Origin: Tribonema minus
Lineage: Eukaryota > Sar > Xanthophyceae > Tribonematales > Tribonemataceae
NCBI GenBank assembly: GCA_017506865.1
Contig: JAFCMP010000468.1
Span: 434,001 to 498,000, forward strand
Length of the DNA: 64,000 bases
Direction: 5' to 3'
Shown here: positions 37,336-50,118 of the stretch, piece after piece
Layout of the letters: every line of letters begins with the position of its first letter
Position numbering within the stretch: the stretch's first letter is position 1
Translations under genes and position numbers: made by a program
The notes under the pieces: model-generated
The model's database searches: none
What the model saw: the letters and a program-made list of their open reading frames with translations, nothing else
What the model was told of the DNA's origin: nothing

Positions 37336-37763
37336 ACGCTGCAGCACGCCTGAGACTTGCCGACCGCCGCATCTAGTGTGGGAACCTGTGCTGCCGTGCT
37401 CGGCATCACATACCGCAGTGCCCACTTTTCTTGAGTGCGCACAGCGTGAACTTCTTGAAGTTATTAAGGTGGCGCACACCCCTGCACATCAGCTAGCACA
37501 ATGCTTTGCGTGGAAAAATGTGTCTCACAGGCTTCAAGTCTGCAACTGCTGTCAAATCGTCGTGCATGAGCGGCCGGAACACCCCTCTCAGGTGGTGGGC
37601 GTTTGCAGACGCACAGCCCAAACCGAAGCCGCTAGTCATGTCTGCCCCGCAAAGGCGTGATCTGCAACCAAAGTGTGCTCACCCATATGCTTCCGTCTGA
37701 ATTGAGCACAACTGGGCAGTTGCAGTCGCATTCTGTTGATGTTTGTTCAACTTGAAGTTGTTG

Positions 37764-37922
37764 TACCTTTTATAAATTAAATTCTCGCTCAGGGCGCGAA
37801 ATAGCCCAGATGAATGGCATCTAATTTGAAGCTTGCTGTACAGAGTCTACATGTCGTGTGACAGTCTGGAAGTGTCTCAACGACAACCACTCAAACGCCG
37901 CCGCCGCCAAATGGCATCTCGG
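37764..37922 (+). repeat. Dispersed ~130-bp repeat, copy C
   Basis: Closest to copy D at 55053: shares ATTCTCGCTCA, TTGAAGCTTGCTGTAC, GTGTCTCAA(C/T)GACAACC and the GCCGCCGCC end. Also shares CGCCAAAT(C/G)GCATC with copy A beyond that end. Confidence 0.75.
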
Positions 37923-38954
37923 GATGCTCCCCTATTAGTAGCATGCTATGAATTCGAGACCAGGCCTACAATAGGCGCGTGCTCTGACAAGCGGCCATCC
38001 AGCAGCAGTCGCGGCGCACACAACCATCAGTGTAGCTGTTGAATATTTAAAGTCGACAATTGCTGAAGGCGAGCAGTGAGTAATACCCGATGCCAAACGT
38101 CCACAGCATTTAAAAAAGATCCCATATTCATTCATGTTGTCGTAGAAAAACACTAGGCAGGGTATTGTCCACCCTGTGCTGTGGCAACAGCATTAGCTGC
38201 ATCGCATTGCACTGGTGCTAGGCCACTGACGTGTTCCGAAGAAGCAGCAGCCAGCCCATGTTGACAGAGTACTGAAAGTGGAAAACAGAAGATCTGAGTT
38301 TTCAGACTGTTGTGTGGTGCCATCTTACTGCCTAACATTATAGCGCTGAGACACGTCAAGCAGCGCATTGCCCGTCAGTGCGTGTCTCCTTGACTAATGG
38401 GCCAAAGGCTGATAGATGAACATCGAAGCTCTCGCCACTATTTGTATGTACAAAGTACTGCTTTTTTTCCGAAGCGGCTTTCTTGTATTTTTTTTCATCG
38501 ATAGTCATTCGATAGGGCGCAGCATCCGTCCCCGCGTTCAGCAGGTGTCAGCTCCCGCATCATACAGGTACCGACCAAGCAGCACCTCAAGTGCTTTCAT
38601 TCCACCTTCGTTTGCATGAACTTGCCTGAACGGCGATCGTTGCACCGCATGCCCTCAGACTGCTGTGAAAGCGCGCTGACCGGATGCACAGTTAGGGGTG
38701 TGGCTCGTGCATGCCTGTATTGCATGTCGTACTGCGCTGCGGCGTAAAATCCAAAACCACTCTCTGGATTCTTTCGCCAACTGCAACTTCAACCACGAAG
38801 GTGAGCAAGACATTTTACCGCCTGCTGCTCGACCTTGCGGCTGCATGCTCCGCGCTGCAGACATTACCGGTTAAGAGTGTACCGCCGTGTGTGCGGGCTG
38901 TCGCTTAGGATTCACAACCCACTTTAACACTTCCTACAGAGAGGACCCAGCAAC

Positions 38955-40503
38955 ATGTTCGCCATCGCTTCTCTACTCCTTGCTGCCGCGGTGACCGTCA
39001 ACGCCTGGCCGGGAGACCATGTCCTGGGCCAGCCTTTCTGCATCAAGCTCTACAACGACGTCGGCGACAACTGCTACTGGACGGTGAGTGCGAACACGAA
39101 CATCTTAGCAAAGAGTGTCGCGCGCTGCTCGAGCGAACAGATTTGTTCAGCGGACCGTTGCGTGCGGTCGAAAGCGCAACGGCTGCTGCGCGTGACAGCT
39201 GTAGGATTCGGTGCTCTGTGAATCACCTCTTGTACTGCCGAATGAAGTGCCACCTGATAAGTAATCTGCCAAGCCATATCTTTGCTGTTACTGCGAAGCC
39301 ATATCTTTGCTGTTACTGCGCGGGACACCGATAAAAGTGACCGCACAATGTCATGCAACCAGACGGCGAGCTGAAGCACGCGTCTCTACTAGCACGTGCG
39401 CACTGCAGATTCAACTGTCTCATCAGTTCAAGCGCTGTTGCTGGCACGTGTGCAAGCTCGTTGAGCTCGGGGCACTGGTGGCAGACATGCCGCATAATGT
39501 CATGTCCAGTTCCTTCTGTACTACCATAAAGAGTATTGTGATGTTTTGAATCACAGGAATACATTGTACATCCGGCCTACTCTGCAGCCTTCCTTACATA
39601 AACATGTTGCGCGCCAAAGAGTCCGTAACGCAGCATCCAGTACGACTAGTGTCAATGCAATGCATCTTGATACCTGATACGACACAAGTCGACGTGATCA
39701 CGGTGTCGCGCAGTGCACTGGCATGTTTCATGATGATAATTGTACAGGATCTGGTATCAAGATGTGGTAGGCATCCACAGTCAGGTATGCATATGCGCTA
39801 TATTGACAACACATGGCCGCAGAGTTGTACCTCAAGTACATGCTAAGTCACTGCTAAGAGCTCCATGCTTTTGATGCACCTCATAACAGCGACTCGGACT
39901 GGCAGGCCCTGCAGTCACTGACACGTGTACATATTATGTGCACATGTTCTTGATGACTCACTGACACTGGATGCTCAGCTGAATGATGCGCGCACTGTAG
40001 CAGCGCCCACTGGCAGGGACGTCACTGATTCTCACTATCACATGATAATGCTGCATTCATCATCAACACTGGACCCATCACCAACTTCAATTTATTGAAT
40101 GACATGACTCACCTTTGACCCACCGCCCCTTGCCATCACGGCTGCGCGCATTTGCGTGGTTGAAGTCCTCTCACAGGGTACCTTCCAGCTGAGCGGCGTG
40201 CCCTCCGAGTCAGCGCTCAGGGACATCATCAGCAGCCCCTTCACGGGCGTGCTTAAGCTGGACGACGGCACCGACACGGAGACCGTCTACGGTGCCGTCT
40301 CCTACAGCCCCCCCACCAATGACTTCGAGCTGACGTTAAGCATCATCGACCCCTTCGGCCGCATCGAGATCGACTTCGACAACCTCGCGATCGGCACCAA
40401 CGACCAGGCGGTGGACGGCCTGGAGCAGTGGTCGCTGCAGACGGACCTCGACACCAACGCCGCCAACGAGCTCCTGTGCTCCGCCACCATCGTGGAGTGT
40501 TAG
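38955..40503 (+). CDS. Small secreted protein, unknown family (2 exons, 151 aa)
   Basis: Exon 1 is 38955-39083 (43 codons) and exon 2 is 40177-40503, joined in phase 0 across a 1,093-bp GT-AG intron. Exon 1 starts with a clear signal peptide (MFAIASLLLAAAVTVNA, cleavage likely after VNA) followed by WPGDHVLGQPFC. The mature part is acidic, rich in Asp, Thr and Ser, with alternating hydrophobic stretches (FELTLSIIDPFGRIEIDFD) that suggest a beta-sheet fold. It has four Cys, two near each end (PFC, DNC; LLC, VEC-stop), which would allow two disulfides. No family recognised. A near-identical second copy of exon 2 lies inverted at 63062-63388, so this is a multicopy gene. Confidence 0.82.
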
Positions 40504-40689
40504 AAAGCGGGGCAGCCCACGACGGGCGCGCCGCGCTGCATGCACCTGCAACGGCTGCACCATCATCGGTGACTGATGCTGCATCATGGTACTACTAGTA
40601 CAGGCGTGTGCACTGCGATTCCGCAGCCCCCAGAATATACACGCGTGACTGTCACAGCTCCCATCCACCTGTGCAGCTGCTGCGACTGC
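39659..40689. repeat. Segmental inverted duplication, arm A
   Basis: Covers the later part of the intron, exon 2 and about 185 bp of 3' flank of the secreted-protein gene. Matches 62889-64000 in inverted orientation, with scattered substitutions and short indels. The partner runs off the window, so the true length is greater. The introns match nearly as well as the exon, so the copying was at DNA level rather than by retroposition. Confidence 0.9.
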
Positions 40690-40934
40690 CTTTCAAAAAC
40701 AGTACTGCGCCTTTAAGCTCCGCACACTCGTAGCATACCTGCCAGTGCTTGCCAGCTGCGGATGCACTCTGCGCGACCACAGATTTACAGGGTGCTTGCT
40801 GGCCTCAATGTTACACCATTCATGTAACTTCAAGATGGCAACACCGCCTGCATATTTTTAGAAAACACACACATCATTCAAACCCGACCTGAGGCTGTAC
40901 TGTTGCGATTTAATCGACAACCTCTTACCAAGTA

Positions 40935-43900
40935 GTACGTATGGACTTGTATTTATAAAGGCCCAAGGGAGGCCGGGTTGCCTATGCAATCGAAAAGCTT
41001 GCGTCAACGCAGCAGCCTAGTCTGCGCTGTGCCCTAGGAGTTTGGATACCGGCGCCGCAACACAGCCCAGCATTCGCGCTCCACGTGTGTATGCCATGAC
41101 GCGCTCCGCCAACTCCCGCGCCAGCGATATGCTCAGCTCAATGAGGATCTGACGCTGAGCTAACCCGGCCTTGCGTAACACATCTGCCTTCCCCCCCCCT
41201 GAGCACAGTGCTGAGTGCATTGCCAACTCCTTAACAAAAAGGCTTGTCTGCTTGCCCAGCCGTCCGTACGACTCCTGCACGAATGGCACAAAAGCCCAAG
41301 ATGACGTCAAGGTGCCGGTGTGGTGCTTGACCTTCGCGTCCTCCCCCACCCCAGCAGCATAGCCGTCCGTGTTCGAGGCATTTGTTTTGCCTGTCAGGTA
41401 CGAGCTCGCTGTGGGCGCGCGCACACTTGTGTCTAGCACTATTCCCTTGTTACGGTATGCACTGCTAAAGTGCAGACACCCTGGGTCAATGACTGTGTCC
41501 GCCCGATACCCCGGTACCTTGAAGACGCTAGCGTCCTCATTGCGGACAATAGAGACATGGTGCTGTCTCAAGATGCGCTGTAGGCACCGCTTTTGGGCAG
41601 TGTGTGTCGCGTTGTGCCCCCGTATGTGCTGGCTGGGGCAGCTGATCGCATGCGTGGAGGTGGGGCTCACGTCACTGCACCGCCATGGGCACACCTCGCC
41701 CTGTATGCCCCACCCGTCTATAAAGATCGCAACCATAATCATCGTGGCTGCTGCCATACTGGACATGGGCGCCGCACCCGGGCGGTCATTGGCAGCGGGT
41801 GGCGCGCTCATCCACGCCATTGCCCCGGACGCACGCTGGCTGCGCAGCTGCGCCAGGACCCGCGCGCTAGCCTGTTGGCGGCGGCGGCTGGTGTCACGCA
41901 AGTCACCAATAAGTGTAGCCTGCGTCGGCTTGCCCACGGCACCAGCCGAGGCAGCCTCTAGGTCCTCCACCAGGCAGTCCTCGTATTGACGTCGAAGAAC
42001 ATTTGAAAGGCGGGCTTGTAGTCCGTGCGTGAAGTGACCGCGCCGGCGGCGGGGCACTACCTTTCTGCAGATCTCGTCAGCATAGGCCTCCCAGTCGTCG
42101 TCGTCGTCCTCCTGCCCGCCGCTGCAGCTGCTTTCTTCCGCGCTAGTTTGTGTTTTAGCGGGCGTGGAAGAGGCAGCCGCGGCAGCGGCTTGAGGGCCAG
42201 GTACGGTCGCCGCCGCAGCGGCCGCCTCGGCGCCAGGCACAATGCCGTGGGTGTGTGGGGCTGGCTCAGTGGTCCCCGTCTCCGTGACGGCAGTTGCGGC
42301 GTAGATCGCTTGCACCGCAGTGGGGAGCGTCGACGCTGCGGCCGTTGTATCCGCTGCCCACCGTAGCAACGATGCTGGGAGCTGCTCGGCCACAGCTGTG
42401 CGTGATTTTTCGCCGCCATCAGCTGTCAGCGCTCGCGTAGAGCGTCGCACGGCCTCGATGATTGGCGGCAGTCCCTGGTCCTCGCGTATTGCGCATGAGT
42501 GCTGCGTGAACCAGGTGACTGCGCCGTGTTCGTCAGTGCCGAGCCTCAGGGCCCCTGCTGCCACAGTGGCATGAATTATTGCAGGCCGCAGTGTTGTGCA
42601 TGCCTGGGCCGTGTATGCGGCTGGTGCCAGTAGCCCCAAAAGCGGCATGCCCAGACCGCCTCGTCGCTCCGGCAACCGTGACGCCCGCAGTGGCACTGCG
42701 ATGTCCGTGAGTTCTGGCGGGCCCAAGCGCGGCAATACCAGCACGCTGCCACTGCTGGCTACCTCATTGTCACCAGCAGTGCAGGCGGCCAGCAGGTGTG
42801 ACTTCATGACTGCCGCGGTAGCGCAGCCGTGCAGGTGCAGCATGCGTTCAAGCGTCCATGCACAGAACCCGTCAAATGCGTGCAGCCATGTCTCACTCAA
42901 AGCCGTGTCAACGACCCGAGCTAAGAAGCCCATCCGCTTCGTCAGTGACCTGCGCAGAATGAACTGTGCTGCCTGTAGGTGATGCCGCGCCATCCCAGCT
43001 AGCTGCCACGACAATCGCCATGTCCCTGCGTCAACAAGATGCTTGCTCATGGCAGCATGCACATAGGCTGGGTGCCCTACCGGTACCCCGACCGACGTAA
43101 AGCCCTGACTGGATTCTGGCATGGTGGCGTCCACAAACGGTATGTCAAGGGCGCGCAGGCGTGCTCTGGCCGCTTCATCAAACACTGTGCCGCGCATGGC
43201 AATGGCCAGCGACTTGTCTGGTCGAACGCGTAGGCCCCCTGCCGCAAGCCGACGGATCACCTCTGCCACCCCAGCGGCCGCTGCATCGTCGAAGTAGGCA
43301 GCTTGCAGCACGTTGAGGTCATCCAGGAAAGCGCAGTGCGGGGCTGGCGGTTCCGCTGTGCTGTGGCCGTAGGCCGGCATACTGCCGGGCGTCGCATTCA
43401 CTCCATCAGGGTAGAAGAGTAGGAATGCCGCTGCCACTGCAAAGTACAGCGGCCCTAGAGGGTCCCCTTGCTGGCACCCTAGGTGGGAGCAGATAATGCG
43501 AGCTTCACCGTTCACCTTCACTCGCATCTCTGGGGCAGTGTCACCACAGTATACGGACTCAAAGTGCGGGAGCAGCTCCGGACAGAAGAGCATAAGTCCC
43601 CGCACAATGGCGGCGCGATCCACACTGTTAAATGCGTTCTCACAGTCCAGCTGGATTGTGGTGCCATACAGCTCGTGCCACACGCGCGCGCGCGCTGCCA
43701 CATGCTCGACGCCAGACCGGTATCCTACGCCAAACTGCGACATGGAGGCCAGCAGCCCCGATATTTTGCCCTTGACACCCCGTGCCGCTGTGGACCCGAG
43801 GAGTCTGCGCCAGACACTGGAGCAGGCGATCGGACGCCGCTTCTGTCCTATGCCTGAGAGGGCCGCGGCGCGGAGAAGCCGTTGCGATTGCTCCGGCAGC

Positions 43901-46503
43901 AGTTCGGGCTCAACAAGCAGCGTCGTGAACACCTTGGCCAGGTGATGGGCGAATGCCGGTTCCATCACATCCGATTCTGAATCACCAGCTAGTCCTGGCG
44001 AGGCACTGCCCACGGGGCGGGTGGCTGCTTTCACTGGTGCACCAGGCCCAGCGGCCATCAAGAGGTGTTCATAGCGTAGGCCGTCCAGCCCTCCTGCCTT
44101 CCCCGCCCCTGCTGCGGACAAGGTCGACAGTATGTCTGTCGCCTCCACCTCGAGGCGCCGTCCGGCTGCGCTGGCAGCATCCTCAGGCCTATCGCTGCGA
44201 TCATGCGCCTGACCCGATTCGAAGACGGGACTGCCGCTGCCAGCGGGCCCGGCGGTCGTTGCCACCCCTGCGCCGTGCAAGCAGTGCCGCCGGGCGTCGC
44301 GTACCAGGCCGCGCACTTGCTCCATTGGCGTATCGACTACCCCGGGCCGGGTGCCAGTTTCAGGGTGCTTTGCTGCCAGCACCTGTGCCGTGACCTCGTC
44401 TGCTGGGGCGCATGCTTCACGCGCCTCTAGTCGTGCGGCAGCCAGGCCTACCCCCCGTCGCTTGCCTGAGAGGGCAGCGCATGCTGTTTGCTGCCTGGAG
44501 TCAGCCTCCGTCCAGTCGGCATCGAAGTTCGTTTGTGCCGACGCCGTAGCTGCGTTGTTTGGTTTGGGGGCCCGCAGCGCCGCTGCTGCTGACAGCGTCT
44601 TTCTCAGTAGCTCCGCAAAGTCGCCAGACAGCAACGCTGCCAGCCGGGCCGCAGGCGGCATACCGGTTCCCTCCGGTTGCCTACCAAAGGCCATTGCTGC
44701 TAGCAGGTGCAGCAGCCTGTAGCCGCGCTGCACTAGAGTCTGAGAAACCTGATGAGCAAACGCCCCGGCACCATGGTGGAGGCGCACCCGTGCCGCCTCA
44801 CGTGCACTGTCTGTGGCGTCCGCCAGTAGTCGTGTGGCGTGCTCCACTAGCCGTGCCCACTGGGTGCACTGCAGCTGAGTGCGGAAGGGGTTGGCAGTCG
44901 TGGTGAACCGTAGCAGCAGTAGATCCGCCTCATTGGTCTGGTCAAGTGCGTGGACGACCGAGGGCGTCGAGAGGTCCCAAGCCAGGGATGCTCGTGACTG
45001 GGGCTTTGAGGGCCTGCCACTGGTGGTGGTGGTCGGGGGGGGCGGTGACGCGGCATCGTCCGGCGGGTCCAAGTCCATGTCCGCCCATCCCACGGCCGTC
45101 CCGTGGGGGGGGCTGCTGTCCTGCAGCCTTAGGCTGTTAGACTGAGTGCGGCTGCCGGCGCTGCCAGGCGGTGCCGCAGCAGCTGCCGTTCGGCGCCGGC
45201 GTTGCGCGCCGGTTGCCGTGGCCGCCGGGCGTTTCTTGCTGGACTTTGAGTTGGCAGCGCCACTAGCCGGCACCGCCGGTGGCTTTGGAGGTGTCGCTGC
45301 GGCAGCCCCCGCCGCCGCGGCCGCGCCGTCGCTACCCGCACCCCCGCCCTCGGACTGGCCCGGGGGTACTGCCGGGCGTGCGCGCGTGGGGGCGCTTCCA
45401 TTCCGTCGACACGTGTGGCATGGCGAGGTCAGCGCGCATTGCCTCTGCCCCGCGCTGGCTGACATATGGACCAGACCGCAGGCACCTGTGCATGCACTCA
45501 GCTTCCTTACCGCCCGTAGGAAGTCTTCTGCCGTGCAACCATACATGGTGCTCATCTCCTGCACACGCTTGGCATGGTGTGCCCCAGTGTTGCAGGTACT
45601 GCTGCCTGAAGGGGCACGGTCACCGGATGGGTCGTGATCAACCTGCTGCCGGATGCCCTTGGCGTATGCTGCCGCCAGATTTTGCTGACAGTGTGATGTG
45701 CTCGCCTCAGGGTTCAGCATCGACCTCGTGCAGCTACCACCGTTGAAGTGGGCCACTACCGGTGCCATGCGGCTCGCAGCTGACAGTTTGCCTCGCTGTT
45801 TGCTGTCCTCTTTCTGACCAAGCTGCCAAAATGCCAGTGTGCATAAAGGACACCTCAGTGGCTCATGCTGCTGTGGCAACTGTAGCGCAGTACGGGGCTG
45901 TGTCCGACTCGGAGCCGTGATGTGGGTGCTGTGAGCTTGAGTGGTCGCCGACGCTGTCATAGTGGTTGGCAAGGGCGGAGCTGCCGCAGGGGCGACAAGC
46001 AGTTCAAAGTGTCCCACATTTGTATATAGCCCAGGCGGCGTCCACAGCACATCCAGATGGCAGTCAGGCTGAGCTGGAGTTACCGGTGCGAATACCGCTG
46101 GCAGCCCCATCAGTTGTGCCAGCACCAGCCCTGTTGATTTTTGCGTGCTGCCAGTGGCCTGAGGCTCGGCCTGCCACACCGTCACCGAGACCGCGTAGAC
46201 CGCTGCAACAATGGCCCACACAGACAAACCGAGGGGCCGTCCCCACACGCCCTCTTCCTGTAGGCGTTGCAGCAGGAGCGTGTGCCCGCTGTCCGCGCTG
46301 TCCGTTTCATTTGTGCCGTACTCGATTGCGAGGCAGCGAGCGCGTGTCCCGTACGTGTCGAATTGTTCACGTGTACACGCAGGTTGGGCTGCTGCATGCG
46401 CGGTCAGTTGACGCATCGATGACATGCTGGCCCCTTGTTTGCCCGCCCCCTGCGTGACGTATGCCACCATCCCGTCCAGCAGTGCCTCTCGCATGGCAAT
46501 CAC
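40935..46503 (-). mobile_element. LINE with OTU-like, reverse transcriptase and restriction-like endonuclease domains
   Basis: One uninterrupted frame of 1,828 codons runs 46503-41017, followed by about 80 bp of 3' tail ending at 40935 with no poly-A. The N-terminus (residues about 85-169) resembles the second half of an OTU cysteine protease: WGRPLGLSVWAIVAAVYAVSV, then the His-bearing GHFELL. The Cys box expected before it is absent from the frame, which opens at a GTG with a stop 14 codons upstream. Cys/His clusters lie near 235-260 and 335-370. The RT core is at about 850-1120, with LDCENAFNSVD, GCQQGDPLGPLYF and FLDDL. A CCHC-like knuckle sits near 1615. A PD-(D/E)XK-like segment follows (YRADTVIDPG, then VLDTSVRAP, about 1665-1695). 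An intact long frame and near-identical tails elsewhere suggest recent activity. Confidence 0.88.
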
Positions 46504-48640
46504 CAGTGCTGGGGCCGGCAGTCCGAGTAGTACAAGCAGGCGTCACGGTGCCACTGGCAGTGGCGCACCAGCGGAGATGACGATGATGACCACAGCACAA
46601 TACCACAGACAGAATGACATACAATTTTTGTGCATGCATGCAAACCTATTTACCTGCGCGTGTTCTCTTTTGCCTGCCAGTGGTCTATAGTATATATACG
46701 CGTCTATATTCTGAGCTGCTGCATATAAAAGCCGCCATTCATTTCTCCGCATGTCATTCGCCCATGTACAGCCATCTCACCAACGCCAATGTTCCCCAAG
46801 TCACGCTGCGCTGGATTGTTTGTCACATGATGCATGACTGGCAGTGCCTGTGAATTGGAAGTGGTGGTGTGTTATAGCTATGGCTTTTTCAAATTCTGCT
46901 TTGTGTGTGTTGAAACGCAATGGCTGCTATGTACTAGTAAGTACGCCTGACTTTGGTTGACCATTCATAGTACGCTAGTTGAAATCTCTCAAACTGCAGC
47001 ATGCGGAGACCATGACATGCGCATTCATGCTAATTGCAGGCTGTGCTGCCCTTTGAAAAGCATCAGCTTGATTAGTTTAGCGCTCATCCAATAAAGTGGT
47101 GTTTTAAAAATTGTTGGTCGTTGATGGATTCGCTCCTATTAGTAAGTCTAGAACCGTTGTGGGGGCTAGAACCAGCCCCCGCCCCAACTTGTTGAACACA
47201 CAGGCAACAGCAAGTGTGCACACCAAGTACTAAAAGACTGATTTATAAATTGACAATTTGTGGCGTTGACAATTGCTGCTGGCCAGGGGAGACATGATTG
47301 TCAACGCTGTTACTTCTCCGTGCACCAACTGCCATATGGAAGCTGAGAATCTGCGCCTATACGTTGGATGGCCGCCGCATTAATGCACAACAGGTTCCGA
47401 GAGTCTGTGGAGGCTGAGAGAGACTCGTCTACAGATCCGCAGTCAATGGTTGATGCTAGTGCCGCAACGTCAGTCACAACACCAACTTGAAGCTGCTGTA
47501 GGTATGTGCCACCAGTGGCAACTACCAGCGCTTTTGCAGGCATATACATGTACTGCTTTTGTAACCTGGACGCACACTACTTGAGCTCCACATCAGCGCA
47601 GGCTTGAATGTTCTAGGTACCAGGGAACGGGTCATGACAGCAGAAGTATGCTGCAAGGATCTCGGGCAATTGCCAGCATGATGGTGATTTGACAGCATGC
47701 AGTTCTTGGCGCACTTTCTGGCAATCAGAGGCAAAGATCATGCAAGGCCTTTTCTTGCCTTTCTGAAGCTTTTACAAAGTTTTACGTCAGCATGGACAAC
47801 AGGTACGCTGCCACCGTGACCCCTGCGTAGCGGGCCTGATGGGAGCACCAAAGTTTTAACGATTTTTTCATGCAGCTGCTAGCTTATCGTGCACCTTGAA
47901 GCCTGAAAACACAGACTACAGTTAACATGATGCAATCCTGCAAACACACACTCCGCACATAGTGCATGACGCTAAACATATGTACTAATAGCTGAATGTG
48001 GTCAGTATCGCCGGCTCAACATGACCAGAGCGTCAGGGTGCTGAAAAACATTTTCTGCATTCTGCATACCTCCTCTACAGCGCTCAGCAGAAGCTGCCGC
48101 AGCCCACAGCAATCTGATGTGTGGCCAGGAAGCGCGCGACATCGCTTTGGTCCGCTCTTCTGCGCCAAGCTGCTGTCATAATCATTGGTGCCATTGCCGC
48201 AGCCGTTTTGACTGCTGTGCTCTGCTGGCCGGCCTCCTTGCAAGACCATGGAACACCGTCCCCAGAGTGTCTGACTGCGGCGCTGATATGCCATCGCTGC
48301 ACATCCGGTCAGTTCCACGCCATTGCCACGCATCTGCTGTTGCACCATGGTACTACCAGTATGCCTCCGCTGCACGGTCAGATGTGCTACCGCTGTACGT
48401 AATGCACATGTACACGTTCGTGCTGTCTTCGTAAAGTTAGGCCAGCCTGTTTTGCCAATTTACGAGCTCGACAATCCATGTTCCTGCTTGTGTCCAGTCG
48501 ACATGCTACGTAAACGACACGTTATGTATACAGCACACCTGAGAAGATTACAAGGGTAATGATCTACGACGTCGGGCGTCATACTATGAAAACCTAAGCC
48601 AAGTAGGGCAAGCCATGGCGAATGCGGCAATTGGGTGTGT
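46504..48640. other. Intergenic, repeats only
   Basis: Next to the LINE's 5' end is a less GC-rich region with TATATA and TATAAA words (46690-46730), possibly part of the element's 5' end. The stretch 47660-47745 is similar, in inverted orientation, to 62095-62190, both reading a conserved SPSCWQ peptide. Copy 2 of the dispersed repeat occupies 47920-48510. No host gene seen. Confidence 0.45.
47920..48510 (+). repeat. Dispersed repeat, copy 2 (partner at 36380-37335)
   Basis: Shares CAGCGCTCAGCAGAAGCTGC, GTGCTACCGCTGTACG and CGACAATCCATG...TGTCCAGTCGAC with the copy at 36380. The two are clearly diverged, so this is an older element. Confidence 0.65.
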
Positions 48641-48649
48641 AGATGAGTG

Positions 48650-49436
48650 GTCATAACCTACGGTCAATCAAGTAGGGATTGATGTCGGTTCTGCACCACC
48701 AGTGCCAAATCAGCAGGCGTGCAACACCCAGGACATCGCAGTCAAGCACAGGCAGGGCAGCATTGTGGTTTGTTGTGAAGGATACGGGCACTTTGAGAGC
48801 GTATGGCACAGCATGCTGCAGTGAGCAGGCCACGGCGGCACAGTGCAAAGCATCACAAGGCACACATTCATGTATGCAAAATCATTATGGTGGGGCAGAG
48901 ACTGAGCCATCTATTGCACTGCATTTAACATGGGCAGATGTCAGCATACGCATACTATGTAGTAGTTGTTCCAAATATGTGAGCTCGGACAGGTCAGGGG
49001 GACATGGTTCAAGGACCATATGATTTTGAACGCTGAAGACTGGTGGGCATAACAGCACTCGATGTGCGCAGTCGGTAGGCTTTGTACTACTGTACGGACC
49101 TATGCATTCGCTACAGATGAAAATTGCAGGTTGAACGAAATGAGCATTGCTGTGCATAGCTTGCTGACACACGTCATAGGTCTCTTGTGGCCAAGCTCCA
49201 TGACACACACGGCAAGACTTGACTTGGTAGGAATACAAACGGTTATAGAACTCCTCTGCCAACCCTAGAACATGAGGACTCTTGAGCAAATCTGCATGTA
49301 GAGGCAGCCCATCCGGTGATCCTCCTGTAGCTGGTTGCCCGTGTAGCAATTGCACATGCGCAATTTGAGGGTCCGCACGTGATAAATCACCAGGACTGAA
49401 TGCGTCATCGGGTGAGACATTCACCGATGAATTCAT
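48650..49436 (-). mobile_element. Helitron-type (DUF6570 region) remnant
   Basis: The minus-strand frame 49436-48885 has the spacing of the N-terminal zinc-binding region found ahead of the Rep/helicase in many Helitrons. It shows a CRVCHGAWPQET box, then CSEC, then SVQNHMVLEPCPPDLSELT and EQLLHSM. A second frame (48863-48651) continues with LLIWHWWCRTDINPYLID, which fits the next conserved block of the same region. The rest of a Helitron (HUH nuclease, helicase) is not recognisable, so this is a truncated, frame-broken copy. Confidence 0.55.
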
Positions 49437-50118
49437 GTCAGTTGTGCGCGTTTGTCCAAAACGTATTGTTCACTCTACGAGAAGCCACTCTGGCACTGTC
49501 TGCACCACGTCGCTGCTCACGTTGCTGCGGTATCTCTCGCGCATGAAAATCAGACTGCCCTAGCACGACGCGCAGCGGGGGGGTTTGCTCACGTTGCTCT
49601 GATGTTTCTCGCACAGACCGCCTAGCACGGTCAACAGCAGACCGTTGCTGACGTTGCGCTGTTGTTCCTCACATAGGCCGGGCCGCCTAGCACGGTCCAC
49701 AGCAACCCTGTTGCTCACGCTGCTCTATCGCGGTGGACACGACTAGCCACTCTTCGCTTGCGACCTTGCTGCTCTGATGCGACGGCCGATGAAGTACTAT
49801 TGCTGCACGTTGCGGCTGCTGTCACTGCTGCTGCGACTGTCGCCGACACTGCGCCCCGCCTCCTCTGTCGCCGACACTGCGCTCGTTTCTTGGGTTCAAA
49901 GTGGTTTCGGTTTCGAAATTCAACTTTTGCGGACACATGCTTGAACTTTAAACACCATCCCTTAGTCCCGCACACGAAGTAGAAGGCGTGCGCACGGCGC
50001 GCGCTCGCTTGCGCTCGCTCGCCGCCGTTGACGCCCGCCGACAACCGCCAACCGCTTCGTGCCTCCCTCAAACACTTCAACATCAACACGCTCAACGACC
50101 CGCGGCGAGACAACCAAG

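Larger units (their letters stand above)
34136..38954. other. Long region without a convincing gene
   Basis: Immediately after NECAP come GCAGCA-rich stretches (34310-34350, 34830-34900). No frame in this interval shows a recognised domain or phase-consistent exons. It contains one member of a ~1-kb dispersed repeat (about 36380-37335) and copy C of the 130-bp repeat (37764-37922). The end, from about 38700, is likely the promoter region of the secreted-protein gene. Confidence 0.5.

Noticed and set aside
40935-46503. A group II intron or host RT gene instead of a LINE
   Set aside because: The endonuclease type, zinc knuckle, long single frame and 5'-truncated tail copies elsewhere all fit a non-LTR retrotransposon.
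41171-46690. Long plus-strand open frames opposite the LINE
   Set aside because: They mirror the GC-rich 1,828-codon minus-strand frame and show no domain; codon-complement shadows.
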